64,000 nt of DNA from contig CM045735.1 in the NCBI GenBank assembly GCA_024760905.1, positions 10,630,749-10,694,748 on the forward strand, written 5' to 3'. The position numbers were made by a program, and so were the translations under genes. Source of the DNA: Plotosus lineatus. Taxonomy: Eukaryota > Chordata > Actinopteri > Siluriformes > Plotosidae. Below, piece after piece: positions 20,901-30,220 of the stretch. The notes under the pieces were generated by a model that saw only the letters and a program-made list of their open reading frames with translations, made no database searches and had not been told where the DNA came from. Position 1 is the first letter of the stretch. Each line of letters opens with the position of its first letter.

Positions 20901-22012
20901 TCTGATCCACTGGTAGGAGGTTCAATCGCCGTAGTCAACGAGTTCTTCACAGTGAACCCTACACCATGCAGTCTCGGGTTGTCTTGTGGCAGGCCCTGCC
21001 AGTAGAAGGTGTAGTTGGCCTCTTTGATAGTACCACTGTCAGCCAGGCGGGTTTCCTGTAGACAAGCAATGTCGATATTCAGACATGTCAGTTCATGGTC
21101 GATGACTGCAGTCTTGCGGGCATCGTCAATTTGCTGAAGATCACTTGTCAGTCCAGGACACATAGTCCGTACGTTCCAGCTTGCTATTCGAAGAGCTGGA
21201 GTCTTCGTATCTATCCGTTTTTGTCTGCCTGGTGCAGAATTTACAGCTTGCTTGTCGAGACAGTCCCTAAGCCCTACACACCCAGCAAGGCAGGCAAGCT
21301 GTGGCGGGACAGCACCTTACTGGCTGGGGGGCGCCCAATCGGAATGAGCTTTTAACTGGTAACTGCTACTTCCCGTGTTGAGCTGAAGTCTTGCATCAAC
21401 GCTGGAGTGTCCTCTCCAGTGCGCTACGAGCCTAAGCGGGAACTATGGAGAACTTGTGCTGCCCAGACGTCAAGTCCCCCCCTCTCGGCCTCGCTGATAG
21501 CATCCAAAGGAAAGGAAGATCTAGTACAATTTGGTACCAGCGCAGCTGCAGGAGTTGCCAGAAGGTAGGGGAATCCTCAGACCAACTGCCTTAGGGGCTC
21601 CACTCTGGATTTCTGTAGGGTTTACTCCTTAGCCTTCTCCCAACCAAGGGAATCCACAAGGCAGTGGGACTATTTAACCCATAGTTGGGGATTTAGGTCA
21701 TGGGCATCAGGGCGTGTCCACACGCCGGTGGGCCTGCATGCCGCATGTCTGGGGGCCAAACCTCCTCCGAGTCCCCTGTAGTTCAGCCTGAGTACGCAAG
21801 GTACTCAGTTACCATGTGTCGCCGCAAGGAGGCACTACATGGGGCTTGATGGTGGAGAGGCTATGTACTGGCAGGGAGAGACTTACTCACTCGGCTCCCC
21901 TTTTCACAGGCAAGCTGCGAGCCAGCGGTGTTAGTTGAAAGCGAGAGGTGACAAGCACTACTACTACGACTACAACTACCACGCTTTGCGCATCACAACA
22001 CCCATTTGACAC
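17979..22012 (-). mobile_element. APE-type non-LTR retrotransposon, near full length
   Basis: A minus-strand element of about 4.0 kb. Its 5' UTR is about 21317-22012 and its 3' UTR about 17979-18028, ending in a GCC-repeat tail with no poly-A. It is flanked by ATCTCTAATACC (17967-17978) and ATCTATAATACC (22015-22026), a likely 12-bp target duplication with one mismatch. It encodes one APE-RT protein with a C-terminal zinc-finger-like motif (see the pseudogene entry). The clade is not assigned; it is clearly different from the RTE copies here. Confidence 0.8.
18029..21316 (-). pseudogene. APE endonuclease / reverse transcriptase polyprotein with three in-frame stops
   Basis: One frame stays open from 21316 to 18029 except for three stop codons: TAG near 20537 (Trp position), TGA near 20340 (probably Arg) and TGA near 19013 (probably Arg, CGA to TGA). 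In order it shows IASWNVRTM and CLQETRLAD (endonuclease), GDFNARVGAD, DGIPPEVLKSGKP, YCGISLLSIIGKVFA, GFRAGRSTVDMIFSL, FIDLTKAFDLVSR, SGVKQGCVLAPTLFGIFF, LFADDAAL (catalytic Asp-Asp), the C-terminal RTGRPQLRSKDVCKRDM and a C-x2-C...H...C finger (CNNCLKYC...HYRKC). Such proteins nick DNA and prime reverse transcription at the target. With no frameshift in about 1,090 codons, decay is recent. Confidence 0.85.
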
Positions 22013-22061
22013 ACATCTATAATACCATGTACCATGTGTCTGTAGTACCATATATCTATCT
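22013..22061 (-). repeat. GGTACATGG minisatellite 12, right half
   Basis: Continuation of the array interrupted at 17978 (ATACCATGTACCATGTGTCTGTAGTACC). Confidence 0.6.
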
Positions 22062-22294
22062 ATGGGTTATCAAAGGCTGGCCATGTCTCTCACTGTCTAT
22101 GGTGGGAGGCTGAAAAAGAAAAATTGCTGACTTTCAACAAGAGGAGCTGCATAGCCGTCAATGTCTTCATGCCCTGTGATGGCCTGGTGAGCTGTCCATA
22201 GTGTACTCTGCCCGAGCCCAGACTCCGCTGGGATGGGCACCAGCCTCCCTGGGACCCTAATTAGAATTAAACGGTTCAGAAAATGAATGAATGT
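22062..22294 (+). mobile_element. tRNA-derived SINE, 5'-truncated
   Basis: Body GGGTTATCAAAGGCTGGCCA through TGTACTCTGCCCGAGCCCAG to the tail CCCTAATTAGAATTAAACGG and AATGAATGAATG. Same family as the full-length copy at 50178. The tRNA-like head is missing. Confidence 0.75.
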
Positions 22295-22661
22295 GTTCGA
22301 GTTCTTTTTGTATTTTCATGAAGAAAAAGAACAGCTGTCCCACGAAACAAGGTACGGGGTGCAGCCAGATGTGTGAACGGGTTAGGTAGCCTCCCTCACC
22401 ATCACATCACCTCTGCATTTCACCCAACCAAGTGATCACACATCACACACTCATCACTCACACACACACACACACACAAACACATTTGGGCACCTGGAGA
22501 GCACACTTCCAAAAAATGGGATTTCTCATGTTTAACTTAAACTACAGCCAAATATGAATACCCGACCGGTGCAGGCCTCTGCCTTCGGCAGATTTTCCCA
22601 TCTTCAGGTGAAAGCTGGTTGAACTCACGACCCCTGGGAACCCGGAGTGCATCCGATTTGA
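22295..22661 (+). repeat. Recurrent block and S1 tail
   Basis: 22300-22400 holds the ACAGCTGTCCCACGAAACAA / GGTGCAGCCAGATGTGTGAA block also seen at 28030, 17470 and 45450. From 22408 comes the S1 tail with a CACA tract. No gene is seen. Confidence 0.6.
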
Positions 22662-22840
22662 GTGGTACAATAGATGTCTGGTACAATATGTATATGGTAT
22701 ATTGAACAGGGTACTATAGTTATAGGGTACGAAGGTAGATGGTACATGGTACAATGGATATATAGATTTATTGTACATGGGACGAGACAAAAATGGTATG
22801 TGGTACATGGTACTATAGGTATATGGGACATGGTAGTACT
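22662..22840 (+). repeat. GGTACATGG minisatellite 13
   Basis: About eight units, then GTTGTTGTTGTGATGAAGAA. Confidence 0.78.
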
Positions 22841-22889
22841 TGGTGTTGTTGTTGTGATGAAGAATCCTACCTGGAGTGTTGGTTGGAGT

Positions 22890-22962
22890 GGGGGATTAGC
22901 TCAAATGGGAGCATGCTTGCTTTGCATGCGAGAGGTAGTGGGATCAATGCCTGCATCCTCCA
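22890..22962 (+). tRNA. tRNA-Ala (TGC), G5 class, altered D-arm
   Basis: Acceptor, anticodon arm CTTGC-TTTGCAT-GCGAG and T-arm GTGGG-ATCAATG-CCTGC close. The D-arm reads GCTCAAATGGGAGCAT, so the 3' strand is shifted by one base. The function is doubtful. Confidence 0.65.
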
Positions 22963-23302
22963 AGTGACATTTTCTCAAGACCGAACTGTTTCTCATCAGA
23001 AAACAATTAGAATGTAATTCCACCTCAGAAGCTCGAGGTTTCGTGGAAATTCGCGTGAATCATCACTGTGATCACTCGATAATCAGGGGGAAGATGTATG
23101 GTTCCTTCAGTGCATCTGAAAATTCTGGGAAAAAAAGGAAGAGTGAAGCTACAAAGAATATAGAATTCTCTCTATTCTTCTATCAACTTGAGCAATGTGT
23201 TAATTGTTTGCAGAGAGATTTTCGCCTTTTTTATTCATTTTGAATTATGGAATGTCATTTCTAAAATAATAATAATAATGATAGTAAAGCCATGAGCAGC
23301 AA

Positions 23303-23375
23303 GGGGAATACGCTCAAATGGGAGAGAACATGCTCAGTATGCATGAGGTAGTGGGATCAATACCTGCATTCTCCA
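23303..23375 (+). pseudogene. tRNA-Ala-like (A5 class), anticodon AGT
   Basis: Acceptor intact with G3.U70. The A box is damaged (GGGGAATACGCTC) and the D-stem 3' strand weakened. Loop TCAGTAT gives anticodon AGT with C at position 33, but the stem CATGC/GCATG is perfect. The route to AGT looks different from the 1342 family. Confidence 0.6.
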
Positions 23376-23948
23376 AGCAGTTGTTTCTTTTTAAATTGAA
23401 AAAATCTTTTGTCGCATGTTTTCACAAGTTGTCACGCATTGCTCAGTGTCGCCTTCTCGGTTGCACTCAGATACCATACAACAGTCCATGTGTGCAGGCC
23501 CATCAAATCTGCTTTCAATCTCCAATTAAACATTTCATTTCCAGATGAAACTTTACAGTTGAATTTGAAATTTATTTCAAAGTTGATCTCTCCAGAGTGA
23601 ATCCATATGAGTGAATTCAGAAAATGAGTGAATGTTAGGTTTGTACAATGAACCTTTTTTTTTTTTTTGCTGCGACACTGTATTCATCCCTGAGGGAGAT
23701 TATTGCCTCTGCATTTAACGAGCACACCTCATACACTCATCACTCACACTCACACATACAATTGGGTACAAGGCGAGCACACTTCCAAAAAATGGGATTT
23801 CTCATGTTTCACTAAAACGACAGCCAAATATGAGGACCCGACCGGTGCAGGACTCTGTCTTCGGCAGATTCTCCCATCATTCAGGTGAAAGCTGGTTGAA
23901 CTCACTACCCCTGGGAACCCAGATCCTCCCTGGCTAGTTGGGTGTAGT
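23376..23948 (+). repeat. S1 array spacer without a minisatellite
   Basis: Full S1 to GGTGAAAGCTGGTTGAACTC near 23885. It then joins CCTCCCTGGCTAGTTGGGTG directly, so the minisatellite and GTT run are missing before the next tRNA. Confidence 0.65.
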
Positions 23949-24021
23949 GGGGGATTAGCTCAAATGGTAGAGTGCTTGCTTAGCATGCGAGAGGTAGTGG
24001 GATTGATGCCCGCATCCTCCA
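23949..24021 (+). tRNA. tRNA-Ala (AGC), G5 class
   Basis: All stems close, with the T-loop ATTGATG. It lacks an upstream minisatellite. The flank is GACATTTACTCC. Confidence 0.88.
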
Positions 24022-24328
24022 GGTGACATTTACTCCAGACTGAAACTCACAAGCTCCATGTTTGTGGAAATTTGAGTGAATCATCACTGTGTTCACTCCA
24101 GAAGCAGGAGGAAGATGGTTGGTCACTTCAGTGCAGATGTAAGTCAATGAAAAAGAAATAAAGAATGAAGCCACAACGAACATATAAGTCTTGATATTCG
24201 TCTCTCAACTTGAGCAATGTGTTAATTATTTGGAGAGAAAATTTAGCCATTTTTTCATTCATTTTGAATTATGGAAGTCATTTTTTAAATAATAATAATA
24301 TTAATAATTGTAAAATCACAGCCTGCAA
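24022..24328 (+). repeat. S2 array spacer, short
   Basis: Dyad altered to ATCACTGTGTTCAC near 24083, then AT-rich DNA. The RTE-tail-like part is missing. Confidence 0.6.
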
Positions 24329-24401
24329 GGGGAATTAGCTCAAATGGTAGAGTGCTTGCTTCACATGTGTGAGGTAGTGGGATCTATGCCCGCATTCTCC
24401 A
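24329..24401 (+). tRNA. tRNA-Ala body with anticodon CAC (valine codon reader)
   Basis: Acceptor GGGGAAT/ATTCTCC with G3.U70, intact A box (TAGCTCAAATGG) and D-stem GCTC/GAGT. The anticodon loop is TTCACAT with U33 kept, so the anticodon is CAC. The stem CTTGC/GTGTG has one T-T mismatch. The T-arm is GTGGG-ATCTATG-CCCGC. By identity rules it could be charged with alanine but read GUG. It may equally be an unexpressed variant. Confidence 0.7.
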
Positions 24402-24910
24402 AGCATTTGTTATTTTTTCAATTTCAAACATCGATTGCAGCATGTTTTCACAAATTGTCGAGCATGGCTCAGTGTCGCCCTCGAGGTGGCGATCGCATAC
24501 CATAGAACAATCCGTGTGCACAGGCCCATCAAATCTGTTTTAAATTTCCTCTGAAGTATTATCATATCCAAATTTATGAAACTTTACTGTTGATTATGAA
24601 ATTTATTTAAAAGATGTTCTCTCCCAGCGTGAATCCTAATGAGGATGAAGTGGTTGAAAAAATGAATGAATGAAAGGTTTGTACAATAAACCTTTTTTCC
24701 CCTTTTTTTGCTGCTTCACTTGTATGAATCCCACAAGAGAAATTCTTACCTCTGCATTTCACCCAACCAAGTGATCACCCATCACACACTCATCACTCAC
24801 ACTCACACACTCATCACTCACACACACATTTGGGCACCTGGAGAGCACACTTCCAAAAAATGGGCTTTCTCATGTTTAACTCAAACTCCAGCCAAATATG
24901 AATACCCGAT
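24402..24910 (+). repeat. S1 array spacer
   Basis: CGCCCTCGAGGTGGCG near 24475, then the usual order up to the CACA tract (24785-24830) and GAATACCCG. Confidence 0.65.
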
Positions 24911-25020
24911 ATGTTACTATATGTATATGGTATATGGTTCATAGTACGATAGATATATGGTCCATGGTACTTTTGATGGAGGGTACATGGTACTCGAGGT
25001 ATATCGTCCATGGTATATTG
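24911..25020 (+). repeat. GGTACATGG minisatellite 14
   Basis: Short array of about five units, then GTTGTTGTTATGAAGAATCC. Confidence 0.75.
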
Positions 25021-25070
25021 TTTTGGTGTTGTTGTTATGAAGAATCCTACTTGCCAGCCATGTATCTAGT

Positions 25071-25143
25071 GGGAGATTAGCTCAAAAAGTAGAGCACTTG
25101 CTTTGCATGTGAGAGGTAGTGGGATCGATGCCCGCATCCTCCA
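25071..25143 (+). tRNA. tRNA-Ala (TGC), G5 class, weakened
   Basis: Acceptor GGGAGAT has one A-C mismatch and the D-loop is AAAAAGTA. Anticodon arm CTTGC-TTTGCAT-GTGAG and T-arm close. Activity is uncertain. Confidence 0.65.
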
Positions 25144-25648
25144 AGTGACTCTTTTTCAAAACCGAACTTTTCTTCATCATAAAACCCTTCCAGTGTCATC
25201 TCAGAAGCTCGACATGTTTGGAGAAACTTGAGCGAATCATCACTGTGATCACAACCAACATCAGCAGGAGGAAGATGGTCCTTCAGTGCAGATGTAAATT
25301 AATCTAATCAGAAAAAAAGACTTAAACCCCACAAAATATATGATGATTGATGATGATTTCCTTTCGGCCATTTCCCTTTATCAGCGGTTGCCACAGCGAA
25401 TGATTCGGCAATGGTTTTTCCGTCGGCCTTCCTGACACAACCCTTTCACCAAGGGACCGAAGCAAGCTGACTGCTTTGCAGCCGACTTAAACCTCACAAA
25501 ATAAATAATTCTCTCGATTTGTCTCTCAACGTGAGTAATGTGTTAATTGTTCGTAGATAATTTTAGACTTTTTTTATTCATTTTGAATGAAAAAAAATGT
25601 AAGTTTTGAAATTAAATTAATAAATAATACTGAAGCTGTGAACTGCAA
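25144..25648 (+). repeat. S2 array spacer, full form
   Basis: Starts AAGTGACTCTTTTTC, as at 4015. It has the dyad ATCACTGTGATCAC, the RTE-tail-like stretch TTTCGGCCATTTCCC through CGTCGGCCTTCCTGACACAA, then AT-rich DNA. Confidence 0.65.
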
Positions 25649-25721
25649 GGGGAATTCGCTGAAATGGGAGAGCGCATGCTGAGTATGTGTGAGTTAGTGG
25701 GATTGATGCCTGCATTTTCCA
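25649..25721 (+). pseudogene. tRNA-Ala-like (A5 class), anticodon AGT
   Basis: Fourth member of the 1342 family, outside the tandem duplication. Acceptor ATTTTCC adds a wobble; loop TGAGTAT. Confidence 0.65.
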
Positions 25722-26025
25722 GGCACTTGCTGCTTTGTAAATTTAAAACATCTCTTGCGGCATGTTTTCAATTTTTTATTTATTTTTTTTTGCTGCGACA
25801 CTGTTGTCATCCCACAATGGAAATTATTACCTCTGCATTTCACCCGACCAAGTGAGCACACATCCCACACTCATCACTCACACTCAAACACTCATCATTC
25901 ACACATTCTCCTTGTATGAGTGCCCGACCGGTGCAGGAATCATTCTTCGGCAGATTCTCCCATAATTCAGGTGAAAGCTGGTTGAACTCACAACCCCTGG
26001 GAACCCGGAGTGCTTCCGATTTGAG
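25722..26025 (+). repeat. S1 array spacer, shortened form
   Basis: As at 1415, with a shorter CACA tract. Confidence 0.6.
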
Positions 26026-26284
26026 TGGTACAATAGATGTATGGTACATGGTACAATATGTCTCTGGTATATTGGACATGGTCCTATAGTTTCTGGTACA
26101 TGGTCTATGGTGCTACAGGTATATTGTACATGGTACTGTAGATAAATTGTACATGGTACTATAGGTAAATGGTACATGGTACGATGGATATCTGGCACAT
26201 GGTACTATAGATTTATTGTACATGGGACGATCCATATGTGGTCTGTGGTACATGGTACTTTCGGGAAATGGTATCTGGTCGTAC
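26026..26284 (+). repeat. GGTACATGG minisatellite 15
   Basis: About eleven units, followed by (TTG)n and the tRNA leader. Confidence 0.8.
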
Positions 26285-26334
26285 TTGTTGTTGTTGTTGT
26301 TATGAAGAATCCTACCTGGTTAGTTAGGTGTAGT

Positions 26335-26408
26335 GGGGGATTAGCTCAAATGGTAGAGTGCTCACTTTGCATGCCAAGCGGTCGCAGGATCAATGCCTGC
26401 ATCCTCCA
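26335..26408 (+). pseudogene. tRNA-Ala-like (TGC), 74 nt, broken anticodon stem
   Basis: Acceptor and D-arm are good. The stem CTCAC against GCCAAG does not pair and one extra base lies between anticodon and T-arm. Confidence 0.6.
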
Positions 26409-26778
26409 GGTGACATTTTCTCAAGACCGAACTGTTCCTCATCAGAAAACCATTCGAATGTCATTCCACCTCAGAAGCTCCAGGTTTCGTGGAAATTCGG
26501 GTGAATCATCACTGTGATCACTCCATCATCAGGGGGAAGATGTTTGGTTCCTTCAGTGCAGATAGAAATGAAGAAAAAAAAAGGAGGAGTGAAGCCACAA
26601 AGAATACAAAACTCTCTCTATTCGTCTATCAACTTGAGCAATGTGTTAATTGTTTGGAGAGAATATTTTTGATCACAGTGACAACTCAAATTTCTTCAAC
26701 ATCAAACCTGTGAGATGTTGAAATTTCACGAGAAGGGTTTTATGTTGAGGAAGATTTCAGTTTTGAGAGAATATCACT

Positions 26779-26851
26779 TGGAGGATGTGGGCATCGATCC
26801 CACTACCTCTCGCATGCAAAGCAAGTGCTCTACCATTTGAGCTAATCCCCC
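26779..26851 (-). tRNA. tRNA-Ala (TGC), G5 class
   Basis: D-stem GCTC/GAGC, anticodon arm CTTGC-TTTGCAT-GCGAG, T-arm GTGGG-ATCGATG-CCCAC. All close fully. A reverse minisatellite lies on its 5' side. Confidence 0.9.
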
Positions 26852-26901
26852 ATTACATGCATGACTGACAGATAGGATTCTTCATAACAACAACAACAAC
26901 A

Positions 26902-26993
26902 ACCATGAACCATGTGCCAGAGACCAATAGTCCCATGTACCATATATCTATAATACCATGTACCATGTATCTGTAGTACCATATATCTATCTA
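26902..26993 (-). repeat. GGTACATGG minisatellite 16 (reverse)
   Basis: About four units upstream of the minus-strand tRNA at 26779. Confidence 0.7.
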
Positions 26994-27440
26994 TGGGTTA
27001 TCAAAGGCTGGCCATGTCGCTCACTGTCTATGGTGCGAGCATTATTGTATAATTGTATAAAAGCGCAATTGTCGAGCATGGGTCAGTGTCGCCCTCTCGG
27101 TGGCGATCGCATACCATAGAACAGTCCGTGTGCGCGAGCCCATCAAATCTGTTTTTAATCTCCCATTAAACATGATCATATCCGAATTTATTAAACTTTA
27201 CTGTTGATTATGAGATTTATTTAAAAGATGATCTCTCCAGCGTGAATCCTGATGAGGATGAAGTCGTTGATTAAATGAATGAATGAAAGGTTTGTACAGT
27301 AAATTTGTACAATTCATGTCATCTGCCTCACAAATAATGCAATACCTCCCTCTCGTGGGCATTTTTGAAAACTACAGTGCTGTATGTTTCAAGGAAAAGG
27401 CATTTCAAGGTGTTCTTATGGATGATGATCACAACCTCCA
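26994..27440 (+). repeat. SINE fragment joined to S1
   Basis: GGGTTATCAAAGGCTGGCCA starts a short SINE piece broken near 27035, then S1 (CGCCCTCTCGGTGGCG near 27090) to about 27310. A block AAAACTACAGTGCTGTATGT (27367) is shared with 17610. No gene is seen. Confidence 0.55.
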
Positions 27441-27557
27441 CCCAGTGCAGCGAGCTGGGTTATCAAAGGCTGCCCATGTCTCTCACTGTTTATGATGTGA
27501 AGCTGGAAAAGAAACATTGCTGACTTGCAACAAGAGGAGCTCAGAGAAAATGACACT

Positions 27558-27630
27558 TGGAGGATGTGGGCATCGATCCCACTACCTTTCGCATGCAAAG
27601 CAAGCACTCTACCATTTGAGCTAATCCCCC
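27558..27630 (-). tRNA. tRNA-Ala (TGC), G5 class
   Basis: The anticodon stem CTTGC/GCGAA has a C27-A43 mismatch at its outer pair; everything else closes (T-stem GTGGG/CCCAC). Confidence 0.82.
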
Positions 27631-27680
27631 ACTACGTACTTGATTTGCAGGTAGGATTCTTCATAACAACAACAACAACA

Positions 27681-27772
27681 AGCATGACCCATTTACTATC
27701 GACCAATAGTACCATGTACCATATATCTAAAATACCATGTACCATGTATCTGTCGTACCATATATCTATCTT
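27681..27772 (-). repeat. GGTACATGG minisatellite 17 (reverse)
   Basis: About four units upstream of the minus-strand tRNA at 27558. Confidence 0.7.
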
Positions 27773-27773
27773 T

Positions 27774-28001
27774 GGGTTATCAAAGGCTGGCCATGTCTCT
27801 CACTGTCTATGGTGCGAGGCTGGAAAAGAAAAATTGTTGACTTTCAACAAGAGGAGCTGCATAGCCGTCAATGTCTTCATGCCACGCGATGGCCTGGCGA
27901 GCTGTCCATGGTGTACTCTGCTCTCGCCCAGAGTCCGCTGGGATGGGCACCAGCCTCCCTGGGACCCTAATTAGAATTAAACGGTTCAGAAAATGAATGA
28001 A
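27774..28001 (+). mobile_element. tRNA-derived SINE, 5'-truncated
   Basis: Near copy of 22062-22294, in the same place relative to a reverse minisatellite, so the whole segment was probably duplicated. Confidence 0.75.
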
Positions 28002-28189
28002 TGTGTTCAAGTTCTTTTTGTATTTTCATGAAGAAAAAGAACAGCTGTCCCATGAAAAAAAGGTACGGGGTGCAGCCAGATGTGTGAACGGGTTGGGTAG
28101 CCGACCTCACCATCACTTTCTTTGTGGCACCTTCTTTTTCTTTATTTGTTACATTAATGTTAATTTACAAAAATGACAGCAACACAGAA

Positions 28190-28560
28190 AAGGACATGAA
28201 GATTTATTTTCAGAAGGAGCCTGCTCAACATTCTTTTCAATAAGATTAATACTGAATACTGACTGCACTGACCCACCCATTCTCAGAGTGGAGACTGAAC
28301 CACACCCAGTCTTTTATTTTGTCATGAGGTGGAGAGTTATTTAATTCAGAGATTGCTGTGCATAAACAAATCATATCCACCACCTCATAGTTCAGCTGTG
28401 ATTTCTGTTCCTGGATGACAAACCCCGGCGGAGGAAAAATCTCTCTCACTTGGATCATGAGTACACTGCTTGCCAGAAACAGAAGGGCTCGGTGGCTCCT
28501 TCCATCAACACAGCAAATCAAAAACACTGAGACTCTCAATGCAGCTGATGAATATAACGA
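28190..28560 (-). pseudogene. Longest copy of the unrecognised DKIKDWVWFSLHSENGW unit
   Basis: On the minus strand an open frame from 28539 to 28246 (97 codons) has a hydrophobic start (ALLFLASSVLMIQ), then VREIFPPPGFVIQEQKSQ and AISELNNSPP, and ends near the conserved DKIKDWVWFSLHSENGW. The shorter plus-strand copies begin exactly where an RTE tail joins CAATCTCY, so this copy shows what lay upstream before RTE insertion. A frame MDMAVVIFISCIESLSVF overlaps the start in another frame. I do not recognise the protein and give no function. Confidence 0.45.
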
Positions 28561-28639
28561 CTGCCATGTCCATGAAAAAACACAAACTCACCTTGCCTGT
28601 GACTGTTCATTTTCAGATCTGCAATTTTCAACCCGAAAA

Positions 28640-28860
28640 GAGCATTTTTGCAAGGCTGGGAACCTGTGAGTCCCCGACCGTTGCAGGACTCTGCCTGAGG
28701 CAGATTCTCCCATCACTCAGGTGAAAACTGGTTGAACTCACTCCTCTTTTTGCAGTTGTTTTGGGTGATGCAGTTGTTTTTGTGTATGACGCGCTTTTGT
28801 AAAGTACACGTTCATTATTTGTAAAAGCCACAGAGCTGCATCAGCAAGGTGAGCAAGCTT
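28640..28860 (+). repeat. S1 tail piece and hAT-like terminal fragment
   Basis: 28672-28740 is the GACCGTTGCAGGACTCTGCC piece of S1. 28750-28855 (TTGCAGTTGTTTTGGGTGAT, AGAGCTGCATCAGCAAGGTG) matches 41200-41300, which ends in a hAT-like terminus. Confidence 0.5.
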
Positions 28861-28866
28861 TGCAGT

Positions 28867-28939
28867 GGGGGATTAGCTCAAATGGGAGAGCACTTGCTTT
28901 GCATGCGAAAGGTAGTGGGATCGATGCCCGCATCCTCCA
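28867..28939 (+). tRNA. tRNA-Ala (TGC), G5 class
   Basis: Same C27-A43 mismatch as 27558; other stems close. It sits next to a hAT-like fragment and not a minisatellite. Confidence 0.82.
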
Positions 28940-29416
28940 AGTGACATTGTCTCAAAACTGAATTGTTCCTCATCATGAAACCCTTCCAGTGTCATTACAA
29001 CATCTCAGAAGCTCGACATGTTTGGAGAAATTCAAAAAAATCATCACTGTGATGACGAAATCAGCAGGAGGAAGATGGTTGGTTGCTTCAGGGTGGATGT
29101 AAATTACTGCAATCAGAAAAAAAGACTGAAACCCCAGGAAATAGATGATGATGATTTCCTTTTGGCTTTTTCCCTTTATCAGCGGTCGCACGTTTAATTT
29201 GGCATTGGTTTTTACATCGGCCTTCCTGACACAACCCTTTTTGCATGGCAGAGAAACAAGGTGACGGCTTTGCCCCCGAATTAAACCCCACAAAATCAAT
29301 AATTCTCTCTATCCGTCTATCAACTTGAGTAATGTGTTAATTGTTTGTAGATAAATTTTAGACTTTTTTATTCATTTTGAATAAATAAACAATAATCATC
29401 AATCCGTGACCCACAA
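28940..29416 (+). repeat. S2 array spacer, divergent form
   Basis: As at 8796: CTTTTGGCTTTTTCCC and GGTCGCACGTTTAATTTGG near 29156-29205, then AT-rich DNA. Confidence 0.62.
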
Positions 29417-29489
29417 GGGGACTGGGCTCAAATGAGAGAGTGCATGCTGAACATGTGTGAAGTCGTGGGATCGATGCCTGCATTCTCCA
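29417..29489 (+). pseudogene. tRNA-Ala-like (A5 class), anticodon AAC
   Basis: Second member of the 9290 type: acceptor GGGGACT, loop TGAACAT. Confidence 0.63.
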
Positions 29490-29684
29490 ATCACTTGCAT
29501 CTTTTTAAATTTAAAACATCGATTGCGGCATGATTTCACAAATTGTTGTGCATGGCTCAGTGTCGCCCTCTAGATGGCACTCAGACACCATCGAACAGTC
29601 CGTGTGTGCGGGCTCATAAAATCTGTTTTAAATCTCCGATTAAACATTGTCAGATCCAAATTTATGAAACTTTTCTGTTGATTG
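29490..29684 (+). repeat. S1 array spacer, 5' part
   Basis: CGCCCTCTAGATGGCA near 29563, joined directly to the minisatellite at TTCTGTTGATT. Confidence 0.6.
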
Positions 29685-29911
29685 GAACATGGTACGAGAG
29701 CATATGCTATACGGGACTATAGTTGTATGGTATATGGTACATGGTACTATAGGTATATGGTATACAGTATTGTCCATGGTAGTATAGTTATATGGTACAT
29801 GGTACTGTCGGTATATTGTACATGGTACTATCAATACATGGTCCATGTTACGATAGATATATGGTTCTATATGTATATTGCACATGGTACTCTCGAAATA
29901 TGGTACATAGG
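29685..29911 (+). repeat. GGTACATGG minisatellite 18
   Basis: About ten units, then GTTGTTGTTGTTATGAAGAA. Confidence 0.8.
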
Positions 29912-29960
29912 AGTTGTTGTTGTTGTTATGAAGAATTCGACCTGTTTAGTTGGGTGTACT

Positions 29961-30033
29961 GGGGGATTAGCTGAAATGGAAGCATGCTCGCTTAGCATGC
30001 GAGAGGTAACGGGGTTGATGCCCACATCCTCCA
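29961..30033 (+). pseudogene. tRNA-Ala-like (AGC), altered D- and T-arms
   Basis: Acceptor good. D-arm reads GCTGAAATGGAAGCAT, shifted as at 22890. T-arm ACGGG-GTTGATG-CCCAC has a mismatch. The anticodon stem CTCGC/GCGAG is perfect. Confidence 0.6.
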
Positions 30034-30095
30034 AGTAACATTTTCTCCAAACCAAACTGTTCCTCATCAGAAAACCCTTGCAAGGGCCCTGCACA

Positions 30096-30220
30096 GGTCT
30101 TTCTAAAAAAATTAACAGATTGTGATAAAGTTCAGTACGAGATTCATGACACACAACTGAAGAAGTTCAGGCCATTTGCTGTTTTAATATTGATAATTTT
30201 GCAATACTCCAGGCATTGTT
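30096..30220 (+). mobile_element. Terminal fragment of a fish DNA transposon, copy 3
   Basis: More diverged copy of 4828-4960 (TTCTAAAAAAATTAACAGAT, CACAACTGAAGAAGTTCAGG). Confidence 0.45.
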
